NCBI GenBank assembly: GCA_900155495.1
Contig: FTLJ01000649.1
Location: 1-28,249, forward strand
Direction of reading: 5' to 3'
Length of the DNA stretch: 28,249 bases
DNA from: Porogramme epimiltina
Taxonomy: Eukaryota > Basidiomycota > Agaricomycetes > Polyporales > Polyporaceae
This document shows, in pieces, positions 10,932-20,050 of this stretch (position 1 is the first letter of the stretch; each line of letters opens with the position of its first letter). Made by a program: the position numbers and the translations under genes. Below the pieces are notes generated by a model. The model saw nothing but the letters and a program-made list of their open reading frames with translations. It had not been told where the DNA came from and did not search any database.

Positions 10932-12680
10932 TTACTTGGCGTACAGAGACGCGAGCCGCTGCTGGATGTACTCGCCGGCCTGTCGGTGCCCGGAGGAGCG
11001 AGCACCGGGGGCGTGTGCGCGCGGTCTCGGTCAGAATTGTGGTTTGGGGAAGAGGCTAGAACGGGGTACGGTGCGGCCACGTACCGTGATGGGCTCGTAC
11101 TTCTTGGGCACTTCGTCCGAGTATGTCCCCGGGAGGCAGTCGACGGTCAGATCGAAGTCCTAGAGGAGGTGATGCACGCCCCCCGGAACCACAACCCACA
11201 CAAGTCAGCGCAACGCGGTCACGAGCAAGCCGCCGCCACGGACAGCGGCAGCAGGCGACTGGAGCGAGGGAGGGAGGGAGAGAGGGAGGCTCGGCACACG
11301 CACCGTCGAGCAGAAGTACGGGATCGAGTACCGGTCGGGCGTCATGCCGTCCGTCATGCCGGGCGGGGCGCGCACGCGGTGCAGCGCGCTGCGGATCTGG
11401 TCGTTGGACCCTGTGGGCGCACGGCAGCGGCGGCGGCGGCGCAGCGGCCACTAGTCAGCGCCGTGCGGCTTCGGAACGCGAGAGAAAGAGAGAAAGAGGG
11501 AGGGTGGGGTGGGGTGGGAGAAGGGAGGCACGCACAGCGCTGCAGAAAGTCCCCCGCGTTGATCACGACTGTCCCCGGGATCGGCGGGACGCTCTGCGTT
11601 TTTAGTGTGAGTCGAGGTGGGACGCCAGCCTAGGGTAGACGCACTATGAACTCGCCCGGGCGCGCAGGGCGCTCGACCTCGAGCCCGCCGACGGCGTCCT
11701 GGAAGAGGAGCGTGACGGAGGAGAAGTCCGAGTGGGCCCCGATGCGCGCGAGCGCGCCTGCGTTCAGCGCGGCGGCGGGCACGCGCGGGTAGTGCATCAG
11801 GCGCAGGCCCTGGTCGCGCCCCGAGTGCGCCGCGGCGAGGTGCTCCTCGGGGAGGCCGAGCGCGAGGGCAAGCGCGCGGAGGACGCCGAGCTCGATGCGG
11901 TAGCATTTCTGTTGGGGGGACGATGAGTGCGAGCGGTGGGTGGGTACGCGGAGGGAGGTGCACTCGCCCAGTAGAACGCCTGGCACGCCTCGTTGAAGCC
12001 GGGAAGAACGCCCTCGGGAAGCCAGATGTTCTTTCCGAGTATGCTCTCATCATGCCCGACCGAAAAGTTCTCGACGACGTCGGGGGCGCTGGCGCGCATC
12101 TTTGCGACCTCGTCCGCGTCGTTGCTCTGTGTGAACTTCTCCGTTCCGGTAGGGATGTAGCCTGTGCCGAATATGGTGAGATTTGGGTTAGCAGGCGGAG
12201 ACTACCGGCACGGAGGTGCTCACCCCGGTTGATGTGGGGAACCCCGGGGTGCGGTGCGAGCATCTTTACCTCCATTGGTTGTGCGAAGAACTTGCGCGAC
12301 TGCGCGCGCACATATGGTCAGCGTCTTTAATCCCGCACCGTGCACTTCAGTGGGTGCGCAAGTAGAAGTGAACTTGCCCATTCGAACATCTCGTCTACCT
12401 CTTCCGTCGGCACTCCGTAGTTCTTGAGATACACGAACCCGAAGCGTTTGAACGAGTCGAGCAGCGCCGCAGCTACTTCCTCCTTCGCGGAGCCATCCAG
12501 GAAGCCGGCAAAGTCTACGACCGGAATCTCTTCTGGGTCGTCAAGAGCGTCAAGCGCTGGCTCCCGGCCCGTTACCACTTCCGGCTCGGTGGGTGCAGGT
12601 TCGAGCGTTGCTGGTGCAGGCTCGGGGATCGCCAGTGAGTGCTCGAATGGCGCAGGGGTGCTTTGCAGTACAGAAAGCAT
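10932..12680 (-). CDS. 2OG-Fe(II) dioxygenase (isopenicillin-N-synthase-like), left copy, 374 aa, 8 exons
   Basis: Exons in transcript order: 12680-12378, 12299-12224, 12161-11968, 11908-11645, 11593-11536, 11410-11304, 11159-11085, 10979-10932 (1125 nt). The N-terminal DIOXN domain starts at IPVVDFAGFLDG (about residues 52-63). In the double-stranded beta-helix, the iron ligands are His250 and Asp252 (AHSDFSSVTLL) and His309 (ALHRV). Arg325 of RYS binds 2-oxoglutarate. All catalytic residues are present, so an active oxygenase is likely, but the substrate is unknown. A 40-residue Pro/Glu/Ala-rich extension with PAP repeats precedes the domain and is absent from the right copy. Introns 1 and 3 start with GC (GCAAGT, GCGAGT); no GT donor of usable phase and normal length exists at either junction. 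The intron at 11160-11303 contains GGGA-type microsatellite and the one at 11411-11535 a purine-rich tract. The gene lies downstream of its paralogue in the same direction. Confidence 0.88.
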
Positions 12681-13549
12681 GATCGGCGAAGTAGCTGTTT
12701 GTTTGATGTTAGCAGTAGTCGTGCGGGGAGAGCCAAGTCCGACAGTGCGCACGGCGCGCGGGAAGCCTGGAGATTAAATACGGAGCGGCATGAACCGTGG
12801 AACGCTCCATGCGCCCGTGGACCCACCATGAACGCCCCGGCGTGCGAATGCGCAAGGGTCGAACGTTGCCACGCGCTGCCGTTAGCAGCACGCCCGACTC
12901 CGCGCGCAGTGTGCAGCTGGACTTTCTGTCCGTCCATGGTATAGCCGGCGTGAACGTTCCTGATATCGTAAGTCTCTGTGGAAAGAATTGCCGCACGAGG
13001 ACAGAAGCCGGATTGGAGCTCGCTTTCCCCTCTCATGATGCCGTTATGAGGGCGCAACGGGCGGCGACATGTCACTGTCATTCAGGTTCGCAAGCACTAG
13101 CTGGATTCTAGTGCAGAGGGCGCACTCGTTCAATCATGCCGGGATGAGCTTAGTAGGGCCCACATCGCGTGCCTTCCTCAGCCCTCGCATAACCATACAT
13201 CCGGGTTGACAGACAGCAGGGTCGCGCTGGTCACGGATTCGCGGGAGCCGCGCCCTGAGCGGGCTTTGAGCGCTGATGGGTGATCATACCTAATCAGTCC
13301 GTCAGGTGTCTCGGAGGAGAAAGCCCGTCTTAATGAAGTCATAGGACCGAGCGAGATCATCTCGAGCCAGGCCGAGTTGGACGGTATAGGTAGGCCTTAC
13401 GTGAACGGACATCAGTCAACGACCACCACAGACCCATGAAGAGCATATACTCAATACGGAATGTACGTTGCTTGGGGGAGTACAAGGTCACTAATCGTAC
13501 AACAACTCTGAGGCAGTTTCCGGAACTTCTTCATGACCATTCATCTCCT
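12681..13549. other. Intergenic spacer between the two dioxygenase genes
   Basis: This is 869 bp holding the 3' end of the right copy and the promoter of the left copy. Open frames on both strands (for example 12797-13111 plus and 12572-13081 minus) show no recognisable motif, and I do not call a gene. No remnant of a third dioxygenase copy is visible. Confidence 0.5.
12774..12780 (-). promoter_or_regulatory. TATA-like element of the left dioxygenase gene
   Basis: TATTTAA on the minus strand lies about 95 bp before the ATG at 12680. Position and AT-richness fit a core promoter. Confidence 0.35.
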
Positions 13550-15037
13550 TCAATAGCTGGCCGCAAGACGCTGTAAGACGTACTGCCCCGCCTGGGTTCT
13601 CACTGCGTCAGACAAACCGGTGCGCGGGCGGCAAGGGTATAGTCAAACACTCACAGAAATCGGTGGGTACTTGGGTGGGTTACTCTCGGAATAAGTACCG
13701 GGGAGGCATTCAACGACTTGTTTGAAATCCTACAATACGATACCGATAAACAACAATTTGAGTCGCGGAGGTCAGACTCTCTACTTACCGGGGAACAGAA
13801 CTAGAACAGACACCATCTTAGATTAAGCTTGTGTTGCATCAAGGGAAGTTGCCTTGCCACTTACGTATGGTATAGAGTAACGGTCTGGAATCATGCCGTC
13901 TGCCGTTTTGGCTCCGGGAGGGGCACGGACGCGATGCACGGTACTTCTAATGACATCGTTTGACCCTGTTTAGTGCGAATTTCAGTGCAAGATATTGTGA
14001 CTTGTGTATGCGCTCCTACAACGCATCATGAAGTCCCCAGCGTTCACAACAAGTGCATCTTTAACGGGTGGCGCACTCTATCAAGATACAAGCGGATGAG
14101 CGAGAGAATAGGATGCTGGTGGCGGCGCTCACCCTGAACTGCCCTGGATGTTGAGGGTCCTCGACTTCGAGTCCACCTACGTTATCCTGCAAGAGAAGCG
14201 TGATTGAAGCATAGTCGGAATGGGCATCGATCCTCGTGATCTTCTCTTGCTCTAACGCCTCCGCTGAGACACTGGGGTAATGGAGGAGTCGAAGCTGGTT
14301 GTAATGCGCTTTGTGGTATGGTACTAGATGGTCTTCAGATATTCCAAGCCCGACAGCCATCGCCTTCAAAATCTGAACTTCCGTTTCATGGCATGTCTAG
14401 AGGTCCAAGAAGGTGAATTCGGATATTTGTAAGGAAAGGAGGGCAGAAAGCAACGAACCCAATAGAAGTCCATGCACGCCTCCTTGAAGCCGGGAAGGAC
14501 GTCTTCCGGCAGCCATATATTGGGCATCATGTCATAGTCCTCCCAACCGCATTCGAAACTCTCCTTCATATCTGGAGCCTTGGCACGGACCTTCTTGAGC
14601 TCGTTATCGTCGAAGATGTGTTGAGAGACCTTCTCCATCCCAGGAGCAGAATACCCTAAGCTCGGACAGTTATGTACCTACATGGAATGGAGATAATCAA
14701 GCATGTACTCACCACGATGGTGTGTCCCTGAGGGCGGGTGCGGCGCAAGCATCTTGCTCTCCGTGGGGAGTGCGAAGAAGCGCTTTGACTAGTGCAACAT
14801 GGAACAGTCATGAGTCTAGTCTCCCATGCAAGCGTTCCTTGACTGCTGACGCACCCATTCAAACATATTCTTCGCCTTATCTGCCGGTATGCCATGATTT
14901 AGAAGATAAACGAACCCAATGCGCTTGAAAGAGTCTAGAATGGCGTCTGCGACATCTTGCTTGGCGGTTCCATCCAGGAAGGGCGCAAAGTCAACGACAG
15001 AGATTCCATGCGTGTCGCCAACCAATACAGAAGACAT
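13550..15037 (-). CDS. 2OG-Fe(II) dioxygenase (isopenicillin-N-synthase-like), right copy, 335 aa, 9 exons
   Basis: Exons in transcript order: 15037-14855, 14788-14713, 14655-14459, 14396-14133, 14077-14020, 13965-13865, 13800-13789, 13729-13655, 13591-13550 (1008 nt). The DIOXN domain begins almost at the N-terminus (ISVVDFAPFLDG). Iron ligands are His211 and Asp213 (AHSDYASITLL) and His270 (TVHRV); Arg288 of RYS is the 2-oxoglutarate contact. Exons 2, 4, 5 and 8 have exactly the same lengths as the corresponding exons of the left copy (76, 264, 58, 75 nt), so the two genes arose by tandem duplication. Compared with the left copy, an extra intron splits RYSIPY from FCSP, leaving a 12-nt microexon. 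The third intron begins with the weak donor GTTCGT. Base composition is clearly less GC-rich than in the left copy. An active enzyme is expected; the substrate is unknown. Confidence 0.88.
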
Positions 15038-15573
15038 TCTGCCAGTCGTGGGAGGGGGTAAAGGGCCGTGCCGGACGAAATGCGGGCAGCTTGGGCTATC
15101 AACGGCTCGGGCAGTGGTAGGTCGTGGATAGCCTGATAAACTTAGAATGCATAAGGTTTTCCAAGTCGGGTTTCAGGGCGGAGGTAGCGCGGAAACGGCG
15201 CCCCAGTGGTTTGGAGAAACGAGGGCATTTCGAGGAGCAGCTATGTTCGGAAGCGAGAAAAAGATAGAGCGTCCTTAGGCGGCAGTGGGCAGTCGGACCA
15301 TCCTCGAATGACGCAATGCGGCTTTCCCAAAAAGGCATTCTTCCGTTCGGAAGTGCCAGTGTTTACAGTGTAAGATACCGAGCGGATTTTATCCGCTAGC
15401 GACTGCGTCTGAACTATAATTTGCTGCTGGAGCGTGTTTAAAAGCCTCTGAGCGGATGTCATATACTGTTGTACAATAAGGTAATGTACACTCCTGGTAC
15501 TACAAAGCTTGTATGTGGGAAACCCCTGTGCAACAGCGGGACAGCAGGATCAAATCCCCACTATCGATGCCAT
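15038..15573. other. Intergenic spacer upstream of the right dioxygenase gene
   Basis: This is 536 bp between the Hsp20 stop and the dioxygenase start, both on the minus strand. I see no coding sequence. It contains the AGCGGAT inverted repeat listed separately. No clear TATA box is visible close to the dioxygenase start. Confidence 0.5.
15381..15397. repeat. AGCGGAT inverted repeat, with a third copy nearby
   Basis: AGCGGAT (15381-15387) and its exact reverse complement ATCCGCT (15391-15397) are separated by TTT. A third AGCGGAT occurs at 15451-15457. The position, 340-420 bp upstream of the right dioxygenase start, allows either a dimeric regulator site or a hairpin in the Hsp20 3' region. 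Confidence 0.5.
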
Positions 15574-16212
15574 TTATTCGACGTTGATAGTGACACTGCC
15601 CGTGTCTGCCGCCTTCGGGACGGTTACGGTGAGTACGCCATCAGCCAGTTTTGCCGTGACCTTGCTGCTGTCTACGGCCTGGGGGAGAAGAACCGTGCGC
15701 GTGAAGCGCGATGTCCCACTGAACATGCGCTCAGTCGCAATTGCCGTGGCGCGTTGTTCTAGTCGTGTTACCACAGATTTTCCATCAGCCACGAGCGTCC
15801 CAGGCATAGACATTGCAGCAGAGCACATACCTTCTGCGGAACTCGAGGGCGTCTCCGGTGTAGCACCCTCAGTGGTAGGAGGGACTTGAACGGGCTCTTG
15901 TGGGGAGCGCGAGAAGACCTCTCCCTCGATGGTGAGGGAGCGGCCGCCGTCGCCGATGCGTACATGCACGTTCTCCTTCTTCACGCCTGGGAGGTCAGCT
16001 TCGACGACGTAGCTGTCACCTTGCTCCGAGACGTCAAGCGCCGGGCGTAGCGCACCCGACCCAGGTCCTGCGAAGAATGCGTCGTCGAAGAGCGAGCGTG
16101 GGGAGAGGTCGCGGAAGGTGGGGTACGCGGCGGTGGGTGTGCGTCCGAACGGCTCCTCAAGCATGTGGAAGAAGGGACGGAGCTCGCGGAAGAATTGTCG
16201 GGTTAGAGACAT
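15574..16212 (-). CDS. Small heat-shock protein (Hsp20/alpha-crystallin family), 212 aa
   Basis: This is an ATP-independent holdase chaperone of the cytosol that binds unfolding proteins. The alpha-crystallin domain begins at ALRPALDVSEQGDSYVVEAD and continues through DLPGVKKENVHVRI and SLTIEGEV. It is interrupted by a Pro/Ser/Thr-rich linker of about 65 residues and resumes at SRFTRTVLLP, with the hallmark LADGVLTVTVPK near the C-terminus. The N-terminal arm (FFRELRPFFHML) is aromatic, as usual. The gene is read here as one uninterrupted frame. However, 15830-15759 is a good 72-nt intron candidate (donor gtatgt, acceptor actag) that keeps the frame; splicing it would give 188 residues and shorten the linker. 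A TATA box and heat-shock elements lie upstream, so stress induction is likely. Confidence 0.9.
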   Translation of the reverse strand: MSLTRQFFRELRPFFHMLEEPFGRTPTAAYPTFRDLSPRSLFDDAFFAGPGSGALRPALDVSEQGDSYVVEADLPGVKKENVHVRIGDGGRSLTIEGEVFSRSPQEPVQVPPTTEGATPETPSSSAEGMCSAAMSMPGTLVADGKSVVTRLEQRATAIATERMFSGTSRFTRTVLLPQAVDSSKVTAKLADGVLTVTVPKAADTGSVTINVE

Positions 16213-16313
16213 GGTAGGTGAGATAGTGAGGGTGTAGAGCGGGAGTGGACGGAGCTTGAGTTGGTTTTGGTGTCGAGAGAATAGTTGAGCAACGAAAGCC
16301 TACCCCTGTCGAG

Positions 16314-16321
16314 CTTATATA
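16314..16321 (-). promoter_or_regulatory. TATA box of the Hsp20 gene
   Basis: TATATAAG on the minus strand lies about 100 bp before the ATG at 16212. It is the best TATA match in the window. Confidence 0.65.
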
Positions 16322-16520
16322 CCGCATGGTACATTGGATTGGAGGACTTCGGGCGAAATGTCTGGAACAGCCAAGTTCCGCCGAGTTTATTCGGCATGGG
16401 GACTCGCGCACGGAAGGCCGACTGTGCGCACGGGGAACGGACACTGGAGCCGTCGAGGACAGGGGAGAGACGTCATAGACGATCTGGACAGATCCAGAGA
16501 CGGCCCACGCCGATCCTCCT

Positions 16521-16530
16521 GGAAACTTCC
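16521..16530. promoter_or_regulatory. Heat-shock element (GAA/TTC dimer)
   Basis: gGAAacTTCc is a perfect pair of inverted nGAAn units, the core binding unit of heat-shock factor, about 310 bp upstream of the Hsp20 start. Confidence 0.55.
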
Positions 16531-16553
16531 GCAGACGCCTGACACGTGGCTCT

Positions 16554-16563
16554 TGAACGTTCT
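16554..16563. promoter_or_regulatory. Heat-shock element (GAA/TTC dimer)
   Basis: tGAAcgTTCt is a second perfect inverted pair, 33 bp from the first (about three helical turns). Confidence 0.55.
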
Positions 16564-16818
16564 CCAAATGGAAAATCAGTCCTTACTCCGACGCAGACTC
16601 CGCACCTTCTGGACGGAGAGGTCCGGCGAACCTCCGCGAGGATATGGTGCGGCCTGGCGGAAGGAAGGAAGAAACCGCGAGGCCCCCAAGACGGCGATAA
16701 GCAGAATATAGAGTATATAGAAATACACATACAATACACAAGATACCGATAGCTATGACGTGGCCGTCAAGTCGACGTCCCAATGGAGAAAGCAGCAGAG
16801 AAACATGGCGATAGTTGA

Positions 16819-18281
16819 TCAGGATTGACCCGGCCACTCCACCACCCATAGAGCCTGGACCATGTGCTCCTGGTCATCGTCGTCTTCGAACTTGAGCTTG
16901 TACATTGGGGGCTGTTTCGTGGTCTGCCCACCCTGTGCATGAGGAGGGACCACGACACAACAGTTAGAGAGGGATTCATTATGATGAGAAATATACGTGT
17001 GCATACGCGTATGTTCAGGTCTCGAGGACCGGCGATAACCTCGGCGCGATAGAAGCAACTCGTGTCCGGATATAGCGCCATCACAGTCGAACCAGATGTG
17101 AATTCCGGGTATGCATTCAAATGAGCTGCACTGTCTGGCGGTGCATTAGGATCGGGAAGCGGTATGATGGCCCGCAGCGTCGTGTTATAACGCCTGGAAA
17201 CAAAGAATCAGCCGAAACATTTACCAACAAAAATGACGTGGCAACTAACATTCCAGGTGCGCCATCTTCCTGTGGTTCAGGATCCTGTACCTCGTATCTA
17301 AGAGGCAACCGTGCAGTGAGCCACCCGTATCGCGCGGCGTCAAATCAGGAACGTACCGATTCTTATCCTGGTTTATGCACTTGGTCACGACCGCAAGGAT
17401 CCACTCCTCGTCCTTGCCCCCACCACCGCCATCACCCTTGCTCGTGTTCGATGGTGGGTGGAATGCGACTTTGCGACCCTCTAGCAGAGGCAGCTGCTTG
17501 CCCAGTGCTTCACGCCGGGCCTTCGGGTCGCGTGAAAAGCTCTTTTCTTGGGGTGGCCCTGCGGACCCTCTTGGCGGCACCGTGATCGACATCGACCGTG
17601 TTGGAGTTGCCGCTGCGGGTGTCCCTGACGGTGCTACGGATGGTGACTGTCCCCTATTTGGCCGTTTTACGCGTCCGACGGCCGCTGCGGAATGGTCAGC
17701 TGGGGCGAGGGGTGAAGGAGGGGGGTGAGAGGATACCTGGAGGCGTCTGCTCCGGGGCGGTACGGAGTGCAAGCAGAATGCCGAGCCGCTCTAGGACCTC
17801 GTCCACAACCCTATAGAACCATTTAGGTTAGCAAAATCAGATTGCGGGGAAAAAAGAATATTACTCTGCGTCTTTCTCGGCGTTCACCCTAACTTCGTTC
17901 AGGCCCGAGACGAGCTTCTTGTAGATGCTCTTCACACCGTCGATGCCCTCAGTGGGGAGCGCGTCATCAGATGGCCACTGAGAGAGCAGGCGGTGCACGC
18001 GCCCAGGATGGTCGTCGCGTTCCTGCTCGGCAAGGAGCTCCGCGAGCCGCCCAAGCGATGTTGCGGCCTGCTGCCAGCAGTCGACCTCTGACCACCAAGA
18101 AAGATGGTCAGCTCTACGTTCGAATATTGCACCCATGACCGCCCGGTAAGCAAGGAAAGTATGCTCGCATGGGCGAACCGGACGGCGAGAGGCTCGCCTG
18201 CGGAGCGTGGTGTGCGCTCATGCTGACTGACTAACCTTCAGATGGTGCAGGCCGCTTGGAGACGCCGCGTCTACTCGCCAT
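16819..18281 (-). CDS. SGF29: SAGA complex subunit Sgf29 (double-Tudor histone reader), 339 aa, 7 exons
   Basis: Exons in transcript order: 18281-18236, 18087-17865, 17810-17737, 17684-17357, 17297-17250, 17193-17007, 16932-16819 (1020 nt). Sgf29 anchors the SAGA acetyltransferase to H3K4-methylated chromatin. The N-terminal part is helical (EVDCWQQAATSLGRLAELL; KSIYKKLVSGLNEV), then comes a Pro/Ser-rich linker, then the SGF29 C-terminal tandem Tudor domain starting near GRKVAFHPP and EEWILAVVTKCI. The methyl-lysine cage is intact: Tyr281 and Tyr288 in MALYPDTSCFYRAEV, seven apart as in human SGF29 (Tyr238/Tyr245), and Phe317 in YKLKFEDD. The start at 18281 is supported because MASRRGVSKRPAPSE splices in phase to EVDCW. 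An in-frame ATG inside intron 1 (18136) would lose that match. The frame also stays open upstream to an ATG at 18455, which could add 58 residues. Confidence 0.93.
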
Positions 18282-18770
18282 GTCCACGGGTGTGTGGTCG
18301 CTGAGCTGGACAAAGGAGGCGGGCTGGGGCCGAGGAGCAGCGACAGCGGCGGGTGCAAACACGACGGAACTTGCGGTGTGTGCACGGTGCGTCGGAAGCA
18401 GCGGCGACGAGTCGGAAGTTGCGGCGGTGTTCAAGTTGTGCAAGCGTTCCTCCATCCGACACACCGGCTCCGCGACAAACAACAAAGTCCGCGAACGCCC
18501 TGGTTCGATCTCGATCACTTCGCCATTAGGCGCCGCACGTGATCTGTGTTTAGGCGCGCCGTCATCTCGTCGCCTCCCCTTGCACCTCAACGACTCGAAT
18601 ACACTTTCTTTTGATACACTTTATGACATTTTACACGACGGATTGCACTGCATCAGACAACAAAGCGACAAAAGTACAGCATCTACAGAGCGAACTTGTT
18701 CTCAAGCCTCGTCAGGCTACCATCATAGCAGGTTCGGTCAACACAGGTCTAGAAGTTGTTCAACATCTCG
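18282..18770. other. Spacer between Sgf29 and translin
   Basis: This is 489 bp holding the Sgf29 promoter and the translin 3' region. The Sgf29 reading frame remains open upstream to about 18590 without a stop. A 204-codon open frame on the plus strand (18256-18870) overlaps exons of both flanking genes and shows no motif, so I do not call it. Confidence 0.5.
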
Positions 18771-19791
18771 TCAAGGCTTCTCCGTAGGGGGAGGCGCCAG
18801 TTTCCTCAGGGAGACGTCATACACAACTGTCGGCGAAGATGGATTAGCTGCGAAGCCAGGCAAGGCCTGATACTGCGCACCTTCTTCGATTTTCTTGATG
18901 TCGTACTTCAAGCTGTCATATCGCCTTCGGAGTGTATCATTCTTGAGATTTAGCTGGGTAGAGAATTTGCGAGGAAGTTAGTAGGTGGTGGCACAAGTGC
19001 ATAGCGTACGAACCATAGCAAATCCAGCGAAGAGATCTTTGACGAAAAGCGATATTTTGATCGGCTGCTCGAAATCGCCGAGGGTCACGGCGTTGACAGC
19101 CAACCGGGACTACAGGTCGCGTAAGCACGGAGACAGCCTGCATCGAGTAAAAGGGAGTACTCACCAGCTCGTTCACGAGCGTGATGACGCCATGGAGATA
19201 GTCCTCGGCGGGGAGAGCGAAACGACCTTGCCACTCTGGCCTCACTACCACAGAAATTAACGTAATTTGGTTCATATATTCAGTGAGATAACGCGTACCT
19301 CCGAGGGTCTCAGCTACTGCTGGTAGAGTCATGAGGCCACCGGAACTCAAGTATTCGACGAGCGTCGCGGAAAATACGGCATTGCGTAAAGAATTCTGCC
19401 ACATTTCTTTCCACCTCCAAAATTGATTTTCTGGTACAATGTTCGCGAGTGCTGCGGTGGTCTCACGGCAGCTTTCTAGAGGGGCATGCGTCGTGTCGAG
19501 GAGAGCCCCCACTGTGTAGCCCCCACTTTGTCAGTTAAACGAAGCGATAGAGATCAAGGGGAGCGCTCACTCTGTCCCGAGCGTGTAGAGTGAATTCTGT
19601 TAAGGATACCGAGCAACGTCCTCGTTTTCTTGTCAAACTCGGTGACTTGCTCTTTGATCCTCTGGGTGGACACCCGGGGTTCCTGTATTCGCTACTGAAA
19701 CTCGTCTATGCGCAAGTTGAACATTTACTTCTCTAATTGCGACATCCTCGTCTAGGATATTATTGATCTTTTCAAGATTTTGCGGGTCCAT
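18771..19791 (-). CDS. tsn1: Translin, 223 aa, 7 exons
   Basis: Exons in transcript order: 19791-19729, 19661-19571, 19511-19299, 19244-19165, 19109-19014, 18953-18881, 18826-18771 (672 nt). Translin is an all-helical protein that forms octameric barrels binding single-stranded DNA and RNA. With TRAX it forms the C3PO ribonuclease, in which TRAX carries the catalytic residues. Recognisable family blocks are NQFWRWKEMWQNSLRNAVF, EYLSSGGLMTLPAVAETLG, RFALPAEDYLHGVITLVNEL, SRLAVNAVTLGDFEQP and LKYDIKKIEEVVYDVSLRKL. Length is close to the roughly 228 residues of the human protein, so the gene looks complete. No TRAX gene is visible in the window. The start lies 259 bp from the divergent SEN1 start. 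Confidence 0.95.
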
Positions 19792-20050
19792 GGCGAGTGA
19801 GAGTGGGGGTTGCGGTAAGGTCCCCCTCCAAGCGTCCCAAGAGTTATTTAGTGGCAAGTGCTGCAGCGATGATTGCAAATAAAGACAAATAACGCGTCAA
19901 CGCGTCATACCGCCCAGAAGCTGGGGGCACTCTGGCGTCACCTTCCTCGCTACCGCTTCTCTGCTCTGGCCACCCCCTCTGTCCCCTTCTACCCCTCTTA
20001 CAAGCTACTGATATCTAGACAGACCCGCCCACTACCATTCTGGTCTGTAT
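19792..20050. promoter_or_regulatory. Bidirectional promoter between translin and SEN1
   Basis: This is the 259-bp gap between two divergent start codons, the only space available for both promoters. It is rich in pyrimidine tracts on the plus strand (about 19930-20000) before the SEN1 start. There is no convincing TATA box for either gene. Confidence 0.55.

Larger units (their letters stand above)
16213..16818. other. Hsp20 promoter region and Sgf29 3' region
   Basis: This is 606 bp between the Sgf29 stop and the Hsp20 start. Open frames here show no motif. It contains the TATA box and two perfect heat-shock dimers listed separately, plus looser GAA/TTC units around 16365-16379 and 16607-16613. 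Confidence 0.6.

Noticed and set aside
18088..18136. Sgf29 start at the ATG at 18136
   Set aside because: This start lies in intron 1 and would replace the phase-matched MASRRGVSKRPAPSE exon with residues that do not resemble the family.
18256..18870. 204-codon plus-strand frame between Sgf29 and translin
   Set aside because: It overlaps the first Sgf29 exon and the last translin exon on the opposite strand and contains no recognisable motif.
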